Of a stretch of 56,475 bases of DNA, positions 42,644 to 52,386 are shown in pieces. Below the pieces are notes generated by a model. That model was given only the letters and a program-made list of their open reading frames with translations, was not told the DNA's origin and did not search any database. The stretch is from Brumimicrobium sp033722555. GTDB lineage: Bacteria > Bacteroidota > Bacteroidia > Flavobacteriales_D > Crocinitomicaceae. Positions within the stretch are counted from its first letter, which is position 1, and each line of letters begins with the position of its first letter. The stretch covers positions 1-56,475 of the forward strand of contig JAWVYS010000020.1 of the NCBI GenBank assembly GCA_033722555.1, in the 5' to 3' direction. Made by a program: the position numbers and the translations under genes.

Positions 42644-44607
42644 ATCAGCAAGGAAAAAACAGCCCGGTCAAACTTTCAGTGATCATTGTAAATTACAATG
42701 TAGAATATTTCCTTGAGCAGTGTCTGAACTCGGTAATTAAGGCTTTAGAAAATCTGAAAGGCGAAGTTTTCGTTGTGGATAATAATTCCATCGACGGCTC
42801 AGTAGAGATGGTAAGAGAAAAATTTCCGGGTGTCCGCCTTATCGCCAATAAAAAGAACCTCGGTTTTTCAAAGGCAAATAATCTCGCCATGCATCAGAGT
42901 AACGGAGAGTATGTGCTTCTACTTAATCCGGATACGGTGGTGGAAGAAGATACTTTTGAAAAATGCGTGGAATTTATGGATAATCATCCCGAAGCAGGAG
43001 GTCTTGGGATACGAATGATTGATGGAAAAGGTAAATTTCTGCCCGAAAGTAAACGTGGACTCCCTACCCCATCCGTAGCTTTTTATAAGATATTTGGCCT
43101 ATCCCGTCTCTTTCCGAAAAGTAAAAAGTTCGGGAAATACCACCTCGGTTATCTCGACGAATTTGAAACCAACGAGATTGAAATTTTAAGCGGCGCCTAC
43201 ATGTTTCTGCGCAAAGCTGCACTCGACAAGGTAGGCCTTCTGGATGAAGCCTTTTTCATGTATGGCGAGGACATCGATCTTTCCTTCCGCATTTTAAAAG
43301 GGGGTTATAAAAATTATTACTTTCCCAAAGCGCAAATTATCCATTACAAAGGTGAAAGCACTAAAAAAAGCAGCATTAACTACGTATTCGTTTTCTACCG
43401 TGCCATGGTAATCTTCGCCAAAAAGCATTTCAGTCAGAAAAATGCGAAGCTTTTTTCTTTCTTCATTAATATGGCGATATACTTCAGGGCAGGACTTGCC
43501 TTATTCAGTAGGTTTATCAAGCGAATTGCCTTGCCGGCAATAGATATAGCCATTATTGTCACCGGTTTGTTATTTCTTACCGATATCTGGAAACACGAAC
43601 ATATCGAATTTCCTTCGGAGGTACTTAAATATGCTATTCCCGGTTATGCCGTTACCTGGTTTTTATCCATTTTGTTCTCAGGAGGGTATGATTTGCCTAT
43701 ACGTCTCAAGTCCTATTTGAAAGGAGGCTTGATTGGTACGGCATTATTACTTATCATTTATGCTCTTCTACCGAAAGAAGTACAATTTTCGCGTCTTTTT
43801 ATTCTTCTGGGTGCCGCCTGGGTTATGATCTATTATCTATTTTCAAGAATATTACTTCACTTTATTCTTCGTCGAAAGTATGACCTGAATGGAATAAAAA
43901 GTAAGACCTTTGCTATCGTAGGTGAAGAGGATGAAGTGATCCGCGTAAAACAGATCTTATCAAACACGGCAAACAAGATAGATTTCATACATACCGTTTC
44001 TCCCACAACCGAGCGCAACGACGAACAGACAGGAACCATTGAACAACTTGATCAGATCATCCATATACATGGTATAGACGAGGTAATTTTCTGTGCTAAA
44101 AACAACAGTGCCGAAACAATAATACATTGGATGTCATACATTTCATCCAAAGACATAGAGTTCAAAATAGCCCAGCCTGACAGTCTGTATCTGATAGGAA
44201 GCAATTCAGTAGATACAGCCGGAGATCTCTATGTAATGGAAATAGACAAAATCACAAAGCCTTCAAGTAAAAGAAACAAGCGCGCTGTTGATTTTATTTT
44301 CAGCTCGCTGTTGCTGATATTTTCTCCGCTAATCATCTGGTTTTTTAGTAACAAAAAGAGATTTATGAAGAATATTTGGGGGGTATTTTTGGGTAGTAAA
44401 TCGTTGGTAGGTTATTCTGTTGAACCAAAAGGACATCCCTTCAAACTACCGAGAATCAAAAATGGTATTTTGACGCCGACGGAAGAAAGAAATTCCGATG
44501 GTGGTGATTCATTGAAGGCAAAGTTAAACCTGATTTATGCCCGGGATTATAATGCTCTTACAGATCTTCAGATATTATGGCGAAACTGGCGTAAATTAGA
44601 CCGATAA
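42640..44607 (+). CDS. GT2 glycosyltransferase fused to a membrane/nucleotide-binding-like module
   Basis: A 655-residue protein starting at GTG. Residues 8-260 form a GT-A family 2 domain: LSVIIVNYNVEYFLEQCLNS, VVDNNSIDGS, LLLNPDTVVEED and the catalytic-base region MYGEDIDLSFRI. Residues about 270-420 hold five or six membrane helices. The rest (about 425-560) resembles the CoA_binding_3-type domain of polyprenyl-phosphate sugar transferases (KTFAIVGEEDEVI, GIDEVIFCAKNNSAETI), then one more helix; the catalytic sugar-phosphotransferase domain is missing. It likely adds a sugar to a membrane-bound glycan; the sugar is unknown. Confidence 0.83.
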   Translation: MNQQGKNSPVKLSVIIVNYNVEYFLEQCLNSVIKALENLKGEVFVVDNNSIDGSVEMVREKFPGVRLIANKKNLGFSKANNLAMHQSNGEYVLLLNPDTVVEEDTFEKCVEFMDNHPEAGGLGIRMIDGKGKFLPESKRGLPTPSVAFYKIFGLSRLFPKSKKFGKYHLGYLDEFETNEIEILSGAYMFLRKAALDKVGLLDEAFFMYGEDIDLSFRILKGGYKNYYFPKAQIIHYKGESTKKSSINYVFVFYRAMVIFAKKHFSQKNAKLFSFFINMAIYFRAGLALFSRFIKRIALPAIDIAIIVTGLLFLTDIWKHEHIEFPSEVLKYAIPGYAVTWFLSILFSGGYDLPIRLKSYLKGGLIGTALLLIIYALLPKEVQFSRLFILLGAAWVMIYYLFSRILLHFILRRKYDLNGIKSKTFAIVGEEDEVIRVKQILSNTANKIDFIHTVSPTTERNDEQTGTIEQLDQIIHIHGIDEVIFCAKNNSAETIIHWMSYISSKDIEFKIAQPDSLYLIGSNSVDTAGDLYVMEIDKITKPSSKRNKRAVDFIFSSLLLIFSPLIIWFFSNKKRFMKNIWGVFLGSKSLVGYSVEPKGHPFKLPRIKNGILTPTEERNSDGGDSLKAKLNLIYARDYNALTDLQILWRNWRKLDR

Positions 44608-44622
44608 ACAAGAATAAAAGAC

Positions 44623-44652
44623 TTGCAAAAACCGAATTTTACGTTATTTTTG
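44623..44652 (+). promoter_or_regulatory. Promoter of the E2 gene (TTG-N19-TATTTTTG)
   Basis: TTG at 44623-44625, 19 nt, TATTTTTG at 44645-44652: full consensus. The ATG at 44691 is 39 nt from the -7 box. Confidence 0.7.
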
Positions 44653-44690
44653 TGCAACCTTAATTCGAACAAAATTCTATATAATATATT

Positions 44691-46055
44691 ATGTCACAAG
44701 TAGAAATTCGTCTGCCCAAAATGGGAGAAAGTGTTACTGAAGCAACTATTACCAACTGGTTAAAAGGAATTGGAGACAAAGTTGAAATGGATGAACCTTT
44801 GGTTGAAGTTGCCACGGACAAAGTAGACAATGAGCTTCCGTCGGAAGTTGCAGGAACACTTACTAAAATACTTTTTGACACGAATGAAGTAGCTCAGGTT
44901 GGTGATGTTATAGCAATTATCTCAACAGAAGGCGGAGCCGGATCCAACGGATCAGAGAAAAAATCTGAAGAAAAACCCGCTGAGAATCTTGAAGGAGTTG
45001 AAAAAATGGTGAAGGTTGCAGAGGAGACTGTTTCTTCATCCTCTTCACCTAATTCAACGGTTGATCTGGATAAAACCGGCCCAAGTGGAAAATTTTATTC
45101 CCCACTTGTAAGAAGCATTGCTTCCAAGGAGAATATTTCCATGAAGGAGCTCGAATCTATTGAAGGTTCAGGTCAGAGTGGTCGGGTAACGAAAAAAGAT
45201 GTTCTGAATTATCTTGAAAACAGATCAACGAATGGAACCGTAACACCTCAGCCGACAGCTCAGGCAGCTAAAACTCCTGAAATTGCAGCGAATGACAGAC
45301 CTCAGACCCCAACCCCTCCAAAGGCCAAAAGCGTACCTTCGATGCCCGGAGATGAGATCGTTGAGATGGACAGAATGAGAAAGATGATCGCCGAACACAT
45401 GGTGATGTCAAAACACACTTCACCTCACGTTACCTCTTTTGTGGAGGCTGATGTTACAAACATTTGGAACTGGAGAAACAAGATCAAAGATGAGTTTAAA
45501 AAGCGTGAAGGCGAAAACTTTACATTTACTCCTGTTTTTGTTCAGGCCGTTGCAAAAGCGATCAAAGATTTCCCCAACATCAATGTTTGTGTTGATGGCG
45601 ATAAAATCATAAAGAGAAAAGACATTAATATAGGTATGGCAGCTGCCCTGCCCTCCGGAAATCTTATTGTACCGGTGATTAAACAGGCTGACAGACTCAA
45701 CCTGTATGGTCTTGCGAAAAAAGTAAATGAACTGGCAAACAATGCTCGTGATAACAAACTGAGTTCAGACGACATTCAGGGAGGAACCTATACCCTTACG
45801 AACGTAGGTACCTTCGGAAATGTTATGGGAACGCCCATCATTAATCAGCCTCAGGTTGCCATTTTGGCTACAGGTGCTATACGAAAAGTGCCGGCAGTGA
45901 TAGAAACTCCGGACGGTGACTTTATCGGTATTCGATACAAAATGTTCCTGTCTCACTCCTATGACCACAGGGTTGTAGATGGTGCACTTGGCGGTATGTT
46001 TGTGAAACGCGTTGCCGAATATCTTGAGGATTTTGATCCCGAAACCACGTTTTAA
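44691..46055 (+). CDS. 2-oxo acid dehydrogenase E2 acyltransferase (branched-chain-type)
   Basis: A 454-residue E2: lipoyl domain (1-78) with the lipoylated K44 in VATDKVDNELP, a flexible Ser/Glu/Pro linker, an E3/E1-binding domain (about 135-175; YSPLVRSIASKENIS, GQSGRVTKKDVLNYL), a second Pro/Ala linker and the acyltransferase domain (about 220-454) with HRVVDG in SHSYDHRVVDGALGG. It transfers an acyl group to CoA. The DKVDNELP lipoyl motif (rather than DKA) is common in Bacteroidota branched-chain or generic E2s, so the substrate is uncertain. No E1 or E3 gene is adjacent. Confidence 0.9.
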   Translation: MSQVEIRLPKMGESVTEATITNWLKGIGDKVEMDEPLVEVATDKVDNELPSEVAGTLTKILFDTNEVAQVGDVIAIISTEGGAGSNGSEKKSEEKPAENLEGVEKMVKVAEETVSSSSSPNSTVDLDKTGPSGKFYSPLVRSIASKENISMKELESIEGSGQSGRVTKKDVLNYLENRSTNGTVTPQPTAQAAKTPEIAANDRPQTPTPPKAKSVPSMPGDEIVEMDRMRKMIAEHMVMSKHTSPHVTSFVEADVTNIWNWRNKIKDEFKKREGENFTFTPVFVQAVAKAIKDFPNINVCVDGDKIIKRKDINIGMAAALPSGNLIVPVIKQADRLNLYGLAKKVNELANNARDNKLSSDDIQGGTYTLTNVGTFGNVMGTPIINQPQVAILATGAIRKVPAVIETPDGDFIGIRYKMFLSHSYDHRVVDGALGGMFVKRVAEYLEDFDPETTF

Positions 46056-46084
46056 AAGCCAATTTACAAGAAAATGATAAACTT

Positions 46085-46127
46085 AATAATCTCGTTCAAT
46101 GAATTTTAAACGAGATTATTTATTTTT
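46085..46127 (+). terminator. Terminator after the E2 gene
   Basis: AATAATCTCGTT (46085-46096) pairs perfectly over 12 bp with AACGAGATTATT (46109-46120), followed by TATTTTT. It ends only 7 bp before the next ATG, so the next gene must start from a promoter inside or directly after it. Confidence 0.85.
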
Positions 46128-46133
46128 ACAGCT

Positions 46134-48275
46134 ATGAAAAAAATATTACTGCTTTTAATAATACTAATTACTGCTGCTTCAACAGTCCATGGACAAATGA
46201 CCGATCAGCAGTTGGAGGACTTTGTCGGAAATGCTTCAAAAAAAGAACTCGTAGAAAAAAACACGCTCCTTCTGATGGATGGAATGCATAGTCAGTCCAT
46301 CATAGTAGCCAACAAATTATTGGAAATGGAACCGGAAAATTCCAATTTCAATTATCGCAAAGGATTTGCCCTGTTTAATATAGAAACGGATTTTCGAAAA
46401 GCAATACCATATTTGGAAAAAGCCGTAAAAAACACTTCTAAAAATTATGACATGTTCTCACCGAATGAGACCGATGCTTCGGTGGATAGTTATTTTTATC
46501 TGGGAAGATGCTATCACCTGGCCTCTGATATAACCAAAGCCCGTCAGCACTATCAAGAATTCAAGAATAAAGTCGGAACCCAGTCTGAACTGATTCCAAA
46601 AGCAGACCTGAAATTAATTCAGTTAAATGTGGCTGAAGAATTTATAAAATATCCGAAGAACTACCAAATGATTAATTTAGGGGAGGTTATAAATACCAGT
46701 GCGCCGGAATACGCGCCGGTCATATCCCTTGATGGTCGTGCCCTCTATTTCACTTCCAGAAGATTACGATCAGACAGCTCAAATACCGACATCGTTGAAC
46801 CTAGTACGCGCATGTATCTGGAGGACATTTATGTTTCTTACCGTGAGAAAATGGGAAATTGGGAACAGCCTCAATTGCTTGATTTCTGTTTGCCGGAAAG
46901 AAACGAGGCAACAGTTGCTGTAAGTACAGACGAAAGATTTATTTATGTTTATAAGGATGATGCCGGAAACGGAGATATTTTCTATTCTGAATTTGAAGAC
47001 AGCAGATTTAAAGATCTTCAATCGCTTGATATTCCGGAGGTAAACACCGATGCCTGGGAACCTCACTTAACGGTTAGTCCTGACGGTCGAATAAAATTTT
47101 TCTCTTCGGATCGTGAAGGAGGCTATGGTGGACGTGACATTTACCGTGTGATCAAACTTCCCAATGGTAATTGGAGTGAACCACAGAACCTCGGACCAAC
47201 GATTAACACACCTTATGATGAAGACTCTCCATTCATCTCAGTAGATAATAAAACCCTCTATTTTTCGCATAACGGTGAAAAAAGTATGGGCGGATTTGAT
47301 GTTTTCGTATCTGTTATGAATGAGGAAATGGTCTGGAGCGATCCAATAAACCTTGGAGTTCCTTTGAATTCGATGGGGGATGATATTTATTACACCACTA
47401 CCGCAGACGGATTGACCGGGTATTTAAGTTCTTTTCGCCCGGATGGTAGAGGTGAGAAAGATATTTATGAGATCAAAAACGATTATTTAGGTCTCGAGAA
47501 TGTCGCTATACTCACTGGAAAAATAGAAACAACCACCGGAGAACCTGTACCTGATGATGTGGCATTCACACTTACCTGTCTTAACTGTGGAGATAACTCT
47601 CAACGTATCATTTATCCGAGAGTAGGTGACGGTGGTTTTTTCGCAACGTTGCAGCCATGTCGTTCGTACGAAATGATTTTCCATCATAACAATGGTGAGA
47701 CAGAATTTCACAGAGAGACCTTCGAAACAGGTTGCGAATTAGGGTTTGAAGAAGTTGTTAAAACGATTCTCCTTGATCTGCCTACTATGTCTGTGATCGA
47801 TAAAGACACCATTGATACTGAAGAGTACGTTTACAATCCCATGGTCCTTAAACATATCTTTGCTTATAACAATGCGAAACTGAGCACAGAAAAAGGATCA
47901 TTAAGAGAACTACTCGATGAAATGATCGCTCAGGCTAAAAATGGTAGAGAGAGTTTTACAATAACTGTGAACGCATCGGCCTCTAAAGTTCCGACGAAAA
48001 CTTTCAAAAACAACATGTCTCTGGCAGAGGCGCGTGCTGAAAATCTCGTGGCTCAGTTGAAAGCTTTCATAGACAGCAATGAAACGCTGAAAGGAAAGGT
48101 AAACGTACAAACAGACAAAATCGGTGTCAACGGTCCTGCTTATCAGTCCGGTACCTACACGAATATAGATAAATATGCTCCTTATCAGTACGTTGAAGTA
48201 AAAGTAAACGGTGACAATGGAGAAAATATTGATACCAAAAAAATCGAATCAAAAGATGCTGAGCTAAAGAAATAG
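46134..48275 (+). CDS. TPR/PD40 envelope protein with OmpA-like C-terminus (first of tandem pair)
   Basis: A 713-residue exported protein: signal peptide (1-20), TPR-type helices (about 21-180; SNFNYRKGFALFNIE, SYFYLGRCYHLASDI), a PD40 propeller (about 185-460; SLDGRALYFTSRR, SPDGRIKFFSSDREGGYGGR, TADGLTGYLSSFRPDGR), a CNA/Cpe-like beta domain and a divergent OmpA-like end (about 575-690; LKHIFAYNNAKLSTEKG, ASASKVPTKTFKNN, SLAEARAENLVAQL). The peptidoglycan-binding Asp/Arg pattern of canonical OmpA is not evident. The layout parallels PorE-type proteins. The next gene is a close paralog. Confidence 0.8.
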   Translation: MKKILLLLIILITAASTVHGQMTDQQLEDFVGNASKKELVEKNTLLLMDGMHSQSIIVANKLLEMEPENSNFNYRKGFALFNIETDFRKAIPYLEKAVKNTSKNYDMFSPNETDASVDSYFYLGRCYHLASDITKARQHYQEFKNKVGTQSELIPKADLKLIQLNVAEEFIKYPKNYQMINLGEVINTSAPEYAPVISLDGRALYFTSRRLRSDSSNTDIVEPSTRMYLEDIYVSYREKMGNWEQPQLLDFCLPERNEATVAVSTDERFIYVYKDDAGNGDIFYSEFEDSRFKDLQSLDIPEVNTDAWEPHLTVSPDGRIKFFSSDREGGYGGRDIYRVIKLPNGNWSEPQNLGPTINTPYDEDSPFISVDNKTLYFSHNGEKSMGGFDVFVSVMNEEMVWSDPINLGVPLNSMGDDIYYTTTADGLTGYLSSFRPDGRGEKDIYEIKNDYLGLENVAILTGKIETTTGEPVPDDVAFTLTCLNCGDNSQRIIYPRVGDGGFFATLQPCRSYEMIFHHNNGETEFHRETFETGCELGFEEVVKTILLDLPTMSVIDKDTIDTEEYVYNPMVLKHIFAYNNAKLSTEKGSLRELLDEMIAQAKNGRESFTITVNASASKVPTKTFKNNMSLAEARAENLVAQLKAFIDSNETLKGKVNVQTDKIGVNGPAYQSGTYTNIDKYAPYQYVEVKVNGDNGENIDTKKIESKDAELKK

Positions 48276-48350
48276 TAAAAAACATCGTGGTTTTTGTAAC
48301 CAAATTGTCGATAAATTGGTAGAAAGAGGATATCATTAATACGCTATTTT

Positions 48351-50795
48351 ATGAAAATAAGCTTCATACTACTTATTGTTATTTCTTTAATTCATTTTTC
48401 CGGATTATCCCAGCAGTTCACTGATGAGCAGATCAAACAAATGATCAATACCGGCACAGAAGGAGAACTTGTTGAAATCAACACCGTTTTAAACATCGAA
48501 GGCAGCTATTATCAGGCTGGAATGGTAGCAGATAAACTGCTGCAGTTCAAACCCGAAAGTGCTAATTACAATTACAGAAAAGCTTACGCTTTAATCAAGT
48601 CAGGAAAAGGTTTTAATGAAGCAAAACCGCTGCTTCAGAAGGCGGTGACGAATATTTCCAAGAATTACGATATGGTTTCAACCTCGGAGAAGGGTGCACC
48701 GGTCGATGCTCTCTTTTATATGGGACGGTCTTATCATTTAGCGAACGAGATTGATAAAGCAAAGGAGTATTACACCAACTTTCTTGATCGTTGCGATAAG
48801 AAATCAGAACTAAAGCCACAGGCAGAATTAAAACTGAAGCAGTGCGAGGTAGCAACGATCCAGTTGAAGGAAGCTCTGGATTTTACCGTTGAAAATGTCG
48901 GCTCGCGTGTTAATAGTTCTGAGGCCGATTTCAGTCCCGTTATCTCCCTGGACGGTTATGCTATTTATTTCACCTCGAGAAGGCTCAGACCTGATTCCTC
49001 AAATTTAGGTATATACGAACCCGGAACCAAACTTTATCTGGAGGACGTATATGTATCCCGAAAAAACGAAAATGGGGAATGGATGGAACCCCAGATGATG
49101 AACTTCTGTCTACCGGATAAAAATGAGGCAACGGTAGCGGTAAGTACGGATGAAAGAAGAATTTACTGTTATAAAGATGAACAAGGAAATGGAGATATTT
49201 ACTATTCGGATTTTGAAGGAAGTAAATTCAGAGAGTTACAACATGATAAAACTGAAGGAGTGAATACGGATGCATGGGAGACACACATTACAGTTACTCC
49301 TGACGGAACTCAAAAATATTTCGTGTCAGATCGTGAAGGCGGATACGGCGGACGTGATATTTATCGTATAATTAAAATGCCTAACGGACAATGGAGTAAA
49401 CCACAGAATTTAGGACCCGGTATAAATACTCCCTATGATGAGGATGCTCCCTTTCTCGCTGTGGATAATAAAACCATGTATTTTGCGTCGAACGGACCAA
49501 ATAGTATGGGTGGATTCGACATTTTTAAAACAGTAAGGGACGAAAATGACATATGGAGTCCGCCCGTGAACCTCGGTTATCCGCTGAACACCACTAGTGA
49601 CGATATATATTATACAACTACCGTTGATGGTTTTACCGGTTATCTTACCTCTTACCGTGAGAACGGATACGGAGAAAAAGATATATATGAGATAAAGAAC
49701 GATTTCCTTGGAATAGACAATATTTCCGTGCTTCAAGGAGAGGTTGAAACAGTTAACAACGATCCGCTACCTGAAGACATTGCCTTTACGCTTAAATGTC
49801 TAGATTGCGAAAACTGGTTTGATATAGAGTTCTTCCCAAGAATTTCTGACGGAACCTTTGTAGCATCTCTTCAGCAGTGTCACGAATATGTACTTATTAT
49901 GCACCGTGGTCGTGAAAAGGAAGAAATTTATCGAGACAAGATAACCACTACCTGTGACTTTTCTTACGAAGAGATTTACAGACATATCATACTTGATGTT
50001 CCGAACATGAAAGTGATCGAACCACAGGATCACATCTCCTCTTTCAAACCATTATCAATGAAGCACTTATTTGGATACAACAAGAATAAACTCGATCCTC
50101 AAAAAGGTGCATTGAGTCTGTTTTTAGATTCTCTTGAGCAGCAAATCGTTCAGGGAAGACGAGAGATTGTTTTAACCATCAATTCATCTGCTTCAAAAGT
50201 TACAACTCGTACCTTCAAGAACAACCAGGAACTTGCGCAAAAAAGAGCGAGTGAATTAAAATCCTTACTTCTTGACTATTTTTCGGAAAGAAAATTCGGT
50301 GATTCGATCAGCGTCGAAATCAAGGAGGTTGTTGTACAAGGCCCAGAATACGAACGTGATTACAGAAACATTGAAAAATACGCTCCTTATCAGTACGTGA
50401 GTTTACATCTCGATGGTATTAACAGTGTTTCGGACGATATGCTCACCTTTAAATCCAAGGATGAGATCCTGGAGGATCAGTTGCAAGGTAAACCGCTGAA
50501 CAATGGTACAACCTCCACGGATACAAACGGTGACACTTTCACGTCAGGACAGATGATAGAAAGTGATTATAAATTCCACGTAATAGTAGGAGTTTTCCAG
50601 AAATTGGATAACGCCGAGGGAATGGTAAGAAGCATAAGTAAGAAAGGATTTAAAGGAGAAATCATTGGCAAACGAAATGGACTCCATGTTGTATCTGCCG
50701 GATCTTCAAATTCTTTCAACGCGACCAAAGAAATTCTGGATAGAGCGCGTCAAGAAGTTGTACAATCCGCTTGGATTTTAAACTCAAAGAAGTGA
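48351..50795 (+). CDS. TPR/PD40 envelope protein with OmpA-like and SPOR domains (second of tandem pair)
   Basis: An 814-residue paralog of the preceding protein: signal peptide (1-20), TPR region (SANYNYRKAYALIKSG, ALFYMGRSYHLANEI), PD40 propeller (SLDGYAIYFTSRR, TPDGTQKYFVSDREGGYGGR), beta domain, OmpA-like region (LKHLFGYNKNKL-type, SASKVTTRTFKNN) and, unlike its neighbour, a C-terminal SPOR domain (about 735-814; YKFHVIVGVFQKLDNAEGMV, GKRNGLHVVSAGSS). SPOR domains bind denuded glycan strands at septa, so the protein is probably anchored to peptidoglycan. The 75-bp gap from its paralog has no clear terminator. Confidence 0.82.
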   Translation: MKISFILLIVISLIHFSGLSQQFTDEQIKQMINTGTEGELVEINTVLNIEGSYYQAGMVADKLLQFKPESANYNYRKAYALIKSGKGFNEAKPLLQKAVTNISKNYDMVSTSEKGAPVDALFYMGRSYHLANEIDKAKEYYTNFLDRCDKKSELKPQAELKLKQCEVATIQLKEALDFTVENVGSRVNSSEADFSPVISLDGYAIYFTSRRLRPDSSNLGIYEPGTKLYLEDVYVSRKNENGEWMEPQMMNFCLPDKNEATVAVSTDERRIYCYKDEQGNGDIYYSDFEGSKFRELQHDKTEGVNTDAWETHITVTPDGTQKYFVSDREGGYGGRDIYRIIKMPNGQWSKPQNLGPGINTPYDEDAPFLAVDNKTMYFASNGPNSMGGFDIFKTVRDENDIWSPPVNLGYPLNTTSDDIYYTTTVDGFTGYLTSYRENGYGEKDIYEIKNDFLGIDNISVLQGEVETVNNDPLPEDIAFTLKCLDCENWFDIEFFPRISDGTFVASLQQCHEYVLIMHRGREKEEIYRDKITTTCDFSYEEIYRHIILDVPNMKVIEPQDHISSFKPLSMKHLFGYNKNKLDPQKGALSLFLDSLEQQIVQGRREIVLTINSSASKVTTRTFKNNQELAQKRASELKSLLLDYFSERKFGDSISVEIKEVVVQGPEYERDYRNIEKYAPYQYVSLHLDGINSVSDDMLTFKSKDEILEDQLQGKPLNNGTTSTDTNGDTFTSGQMIESDYKFHVIVGVFQKLDNAEGMVRSISKKGFKGEIIGKRNGLHVVSAGSSNSFNATKEILDRARQEVVQSAWILNSKK

Positions 50796-50815
50796 TATTT
50801 GTATTAACCTAATAG

Positions 50816-50840
50816 AAGCGGGTAACAGCCCGCTTTTTTT
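50816..50840 (+). terminator. Terminator of the TPR/PD40 pair
   Basis: AGCGGG (50817-50822) and CCCGCT (50829-50834) form a G/C-rich stem followed by seven T; 20 bp after the stop and 10 bp before the next ATG. Confidence 0.88.
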
Positions 50841-50850
50841 ATTTTATAGT

Positions 50851-51711
50851 ATGGAATTAAACATTGAAAAGCCCTTAGTTGTATTTGATTTGGAGACCAC
50901 CGGATTGGACGTTTCAACGGATCGAATTGTGGAGATCGCACTTTTAAAAATAACCCCCGAAGGAAAGGAATTCCGATTTAAGAAAGTTCTTAATCCCGAA
51001 ATTCCTATTTCAGAAGAAAGCGTGTCAATCCACGGTATCACAAACGAGGAGGTAAAAGACAAACCCACTTTTTCTGAATTAGCTGATGAAATAGCAGATT
51101 TCATTGGTGACGCTGATCTTGCCGGTTTCAATTCCAACAAATTTGACATTCCTCTCCTTGCCGAGGAATTTCTTCGCATAGATCATCCGTTCACCATGGA
51201 GGGAAGAAAATTTATCGACGTACAGAATATTTTTCACCGCATGGAACAGCGTACTTTAGTTGCGGCATATAAATTTTACTGTGATAAAGACCTGAATGAT
51301 GCCCATTCTGCAGATGCAGACGTCACGGCTACCTACGAAGTTCTGAAAGCTCAGCTCAAAAAATACGATGAACTCGAGAATAATACAGATTTTCTTGCCG
51401 AGTTTTCAGCGATGAACAAAAACAAAATTCTGGATTTTGCGGGAAGGATCGCTCAGAACGAAAAAGGAGAGGTTATCTATAATTTCGGAAAGCATAAAGG
51501 TAAAACGGTAGCTGAGGTAGCAACAGAAGAACCGGGTTACTATGGCTGGATGTTGAACGGGAAATTTCCTCGCTACACCAAGGCCATCTTGAAAAAGGAA
51601 ATGGATAGAATTAAGGAGGATCGTCAACAAGAAAAGAAAGTCAAGGCAGAGAAAGAAGCCGAACGTATGGAAAATAAATTGGAAGCATTGAAGAACAAAT
51701 TTGGAAAATAA
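50851..51711 (+). CDS. DEDDh 3'-5' exonuclease (DnaQ/RNase T family)
   Basis: A 286-residue protein with Exo I VVFDLETTGLD (residues 9-19), Exo II GFNSNKFDIPLLAEEF and Exo III AHSADADVTATYEV (H and D), so all DEDDh residues are present. The C-terminal 100 residues contain YNFGKHKGKTVAEVATEEPGY-type sequence, the short motif seen in DUF3820-like modules, and a charged helix. It probably degrades DNA or RNA from the 3' end; it is not the polymerase III subunit by context. Confidence 0.88.
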   Translation: MELNIEKPLVVFDLETTGLDVSTDRIVEIALLKITPEGKEFRFKKVLNPEIPISEESVSIHGITNEEVKDKPTFSELADEIADFIGDADLAGFNSNKFDIPLLAEEFLRIDHPFTMEGRKFIDVQNIFHRMEQRTLVAAYKFYCDKDLNDAHSADADVTATYEVLKAQLKKYDELENNTDFLAEFSAMNKNKILDFAGRIAQNEKGEVIYNFGKHKGKTVAEVATEEPGYYGWMLNGKFPRYTKAILKKEMDRIKEDRQQEKKVKAEKEAERMENKLEALKNKFGK

Positions 51712-51744
51712 TAGTTTTGTTCAACCGAAGTTAAAGATGTTTTT

Positions 51745-52356
51745 ATGAAAATAATATGTATCGGGCGTAATTATATGGATCACGCCAAAGAGATGAATGC
51801 TGATGCACCCGAGGAACCTATGTTCTTTATGAAACCCGACACGGCTATATTGCCGAGAAAAAATCCTTTCTTTTATCCCGATTTCACCAAAGACCTTCAT
51901 TACGAATGCGAACTTGTTGTGCGCATCAATAAGGTTGGGAAAAACATATCAGAGAAGTATGCGCGTGAATATTATGACGAAATTGGACTGGGTATAGATT
52001 TTACAGCTCGTGACCTTCAGCAAAAATGTAAAGAAAAGGGTCATCCGTGGGAGATTGCTAAATCCTTTGAACACAGTGCCCCGCTTGGGGATAAATTTCT
52101 ATCTATTGAAGAACTTGATATGAATAACATACCTTTTTCGCTGAAAAAAAATGGAGAAATCGTTCAAGAAGGCAATTCCAAAGACATGATTTTCAAAATT
52201 GATGAATTAATTGCTTATGTCTCACGGTTCATGACGCTCAAGATCGGTGACCTTCTCTTTACAGGAACCCCTAAAGGTGTTGGACCTGTTAAAATCGGCG
52301 ATCATCTCGAAGCCTTTATCGGCGATACCAAACTTCTCTCACTGAAAATAAAGTAA
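51745..52356 (+). CDS. Fumarylacetoacetate hydrolase (FAH) family protein
   Basis: A 203-residue single-domain FAH protein: CIGRNYMDHAKEMN at the N-terminus, metal-binding glutamates in YECELVVRINK, DFTARDLQQKCKEKGHPWEI, and the conserved LLFTGTPKGVGPVKIGD. Family members of this size act as acylpyruvases, oxaloacetate decarboxylases or tautomerases; the substrate is not clear from sequence. It follows the exonuclease gene by 33 bp. Confidence 0.92.
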   Translation: MKIICIGRNYMDHAKEMNADAPEEPMFFMKPDTAILPRKNPFFYPDFTKDLHYECELVVRINKVGKNISEKYAREYYDEIGLGIDFTARDLQQKCKEKGHPWEIAKSFEHSAPLGDKFLSIEELDMNNIPFSLKKNGEIVQEGNSKDMIFKIDELIAYVSRFMTLKIGDLLFTGTPKGVGPVKIGDHLEAFIGDTKLLSLKIK

Positions 52357-52386
52357 TAAAAATAGGATTGAATGATCTGAAAAGTC

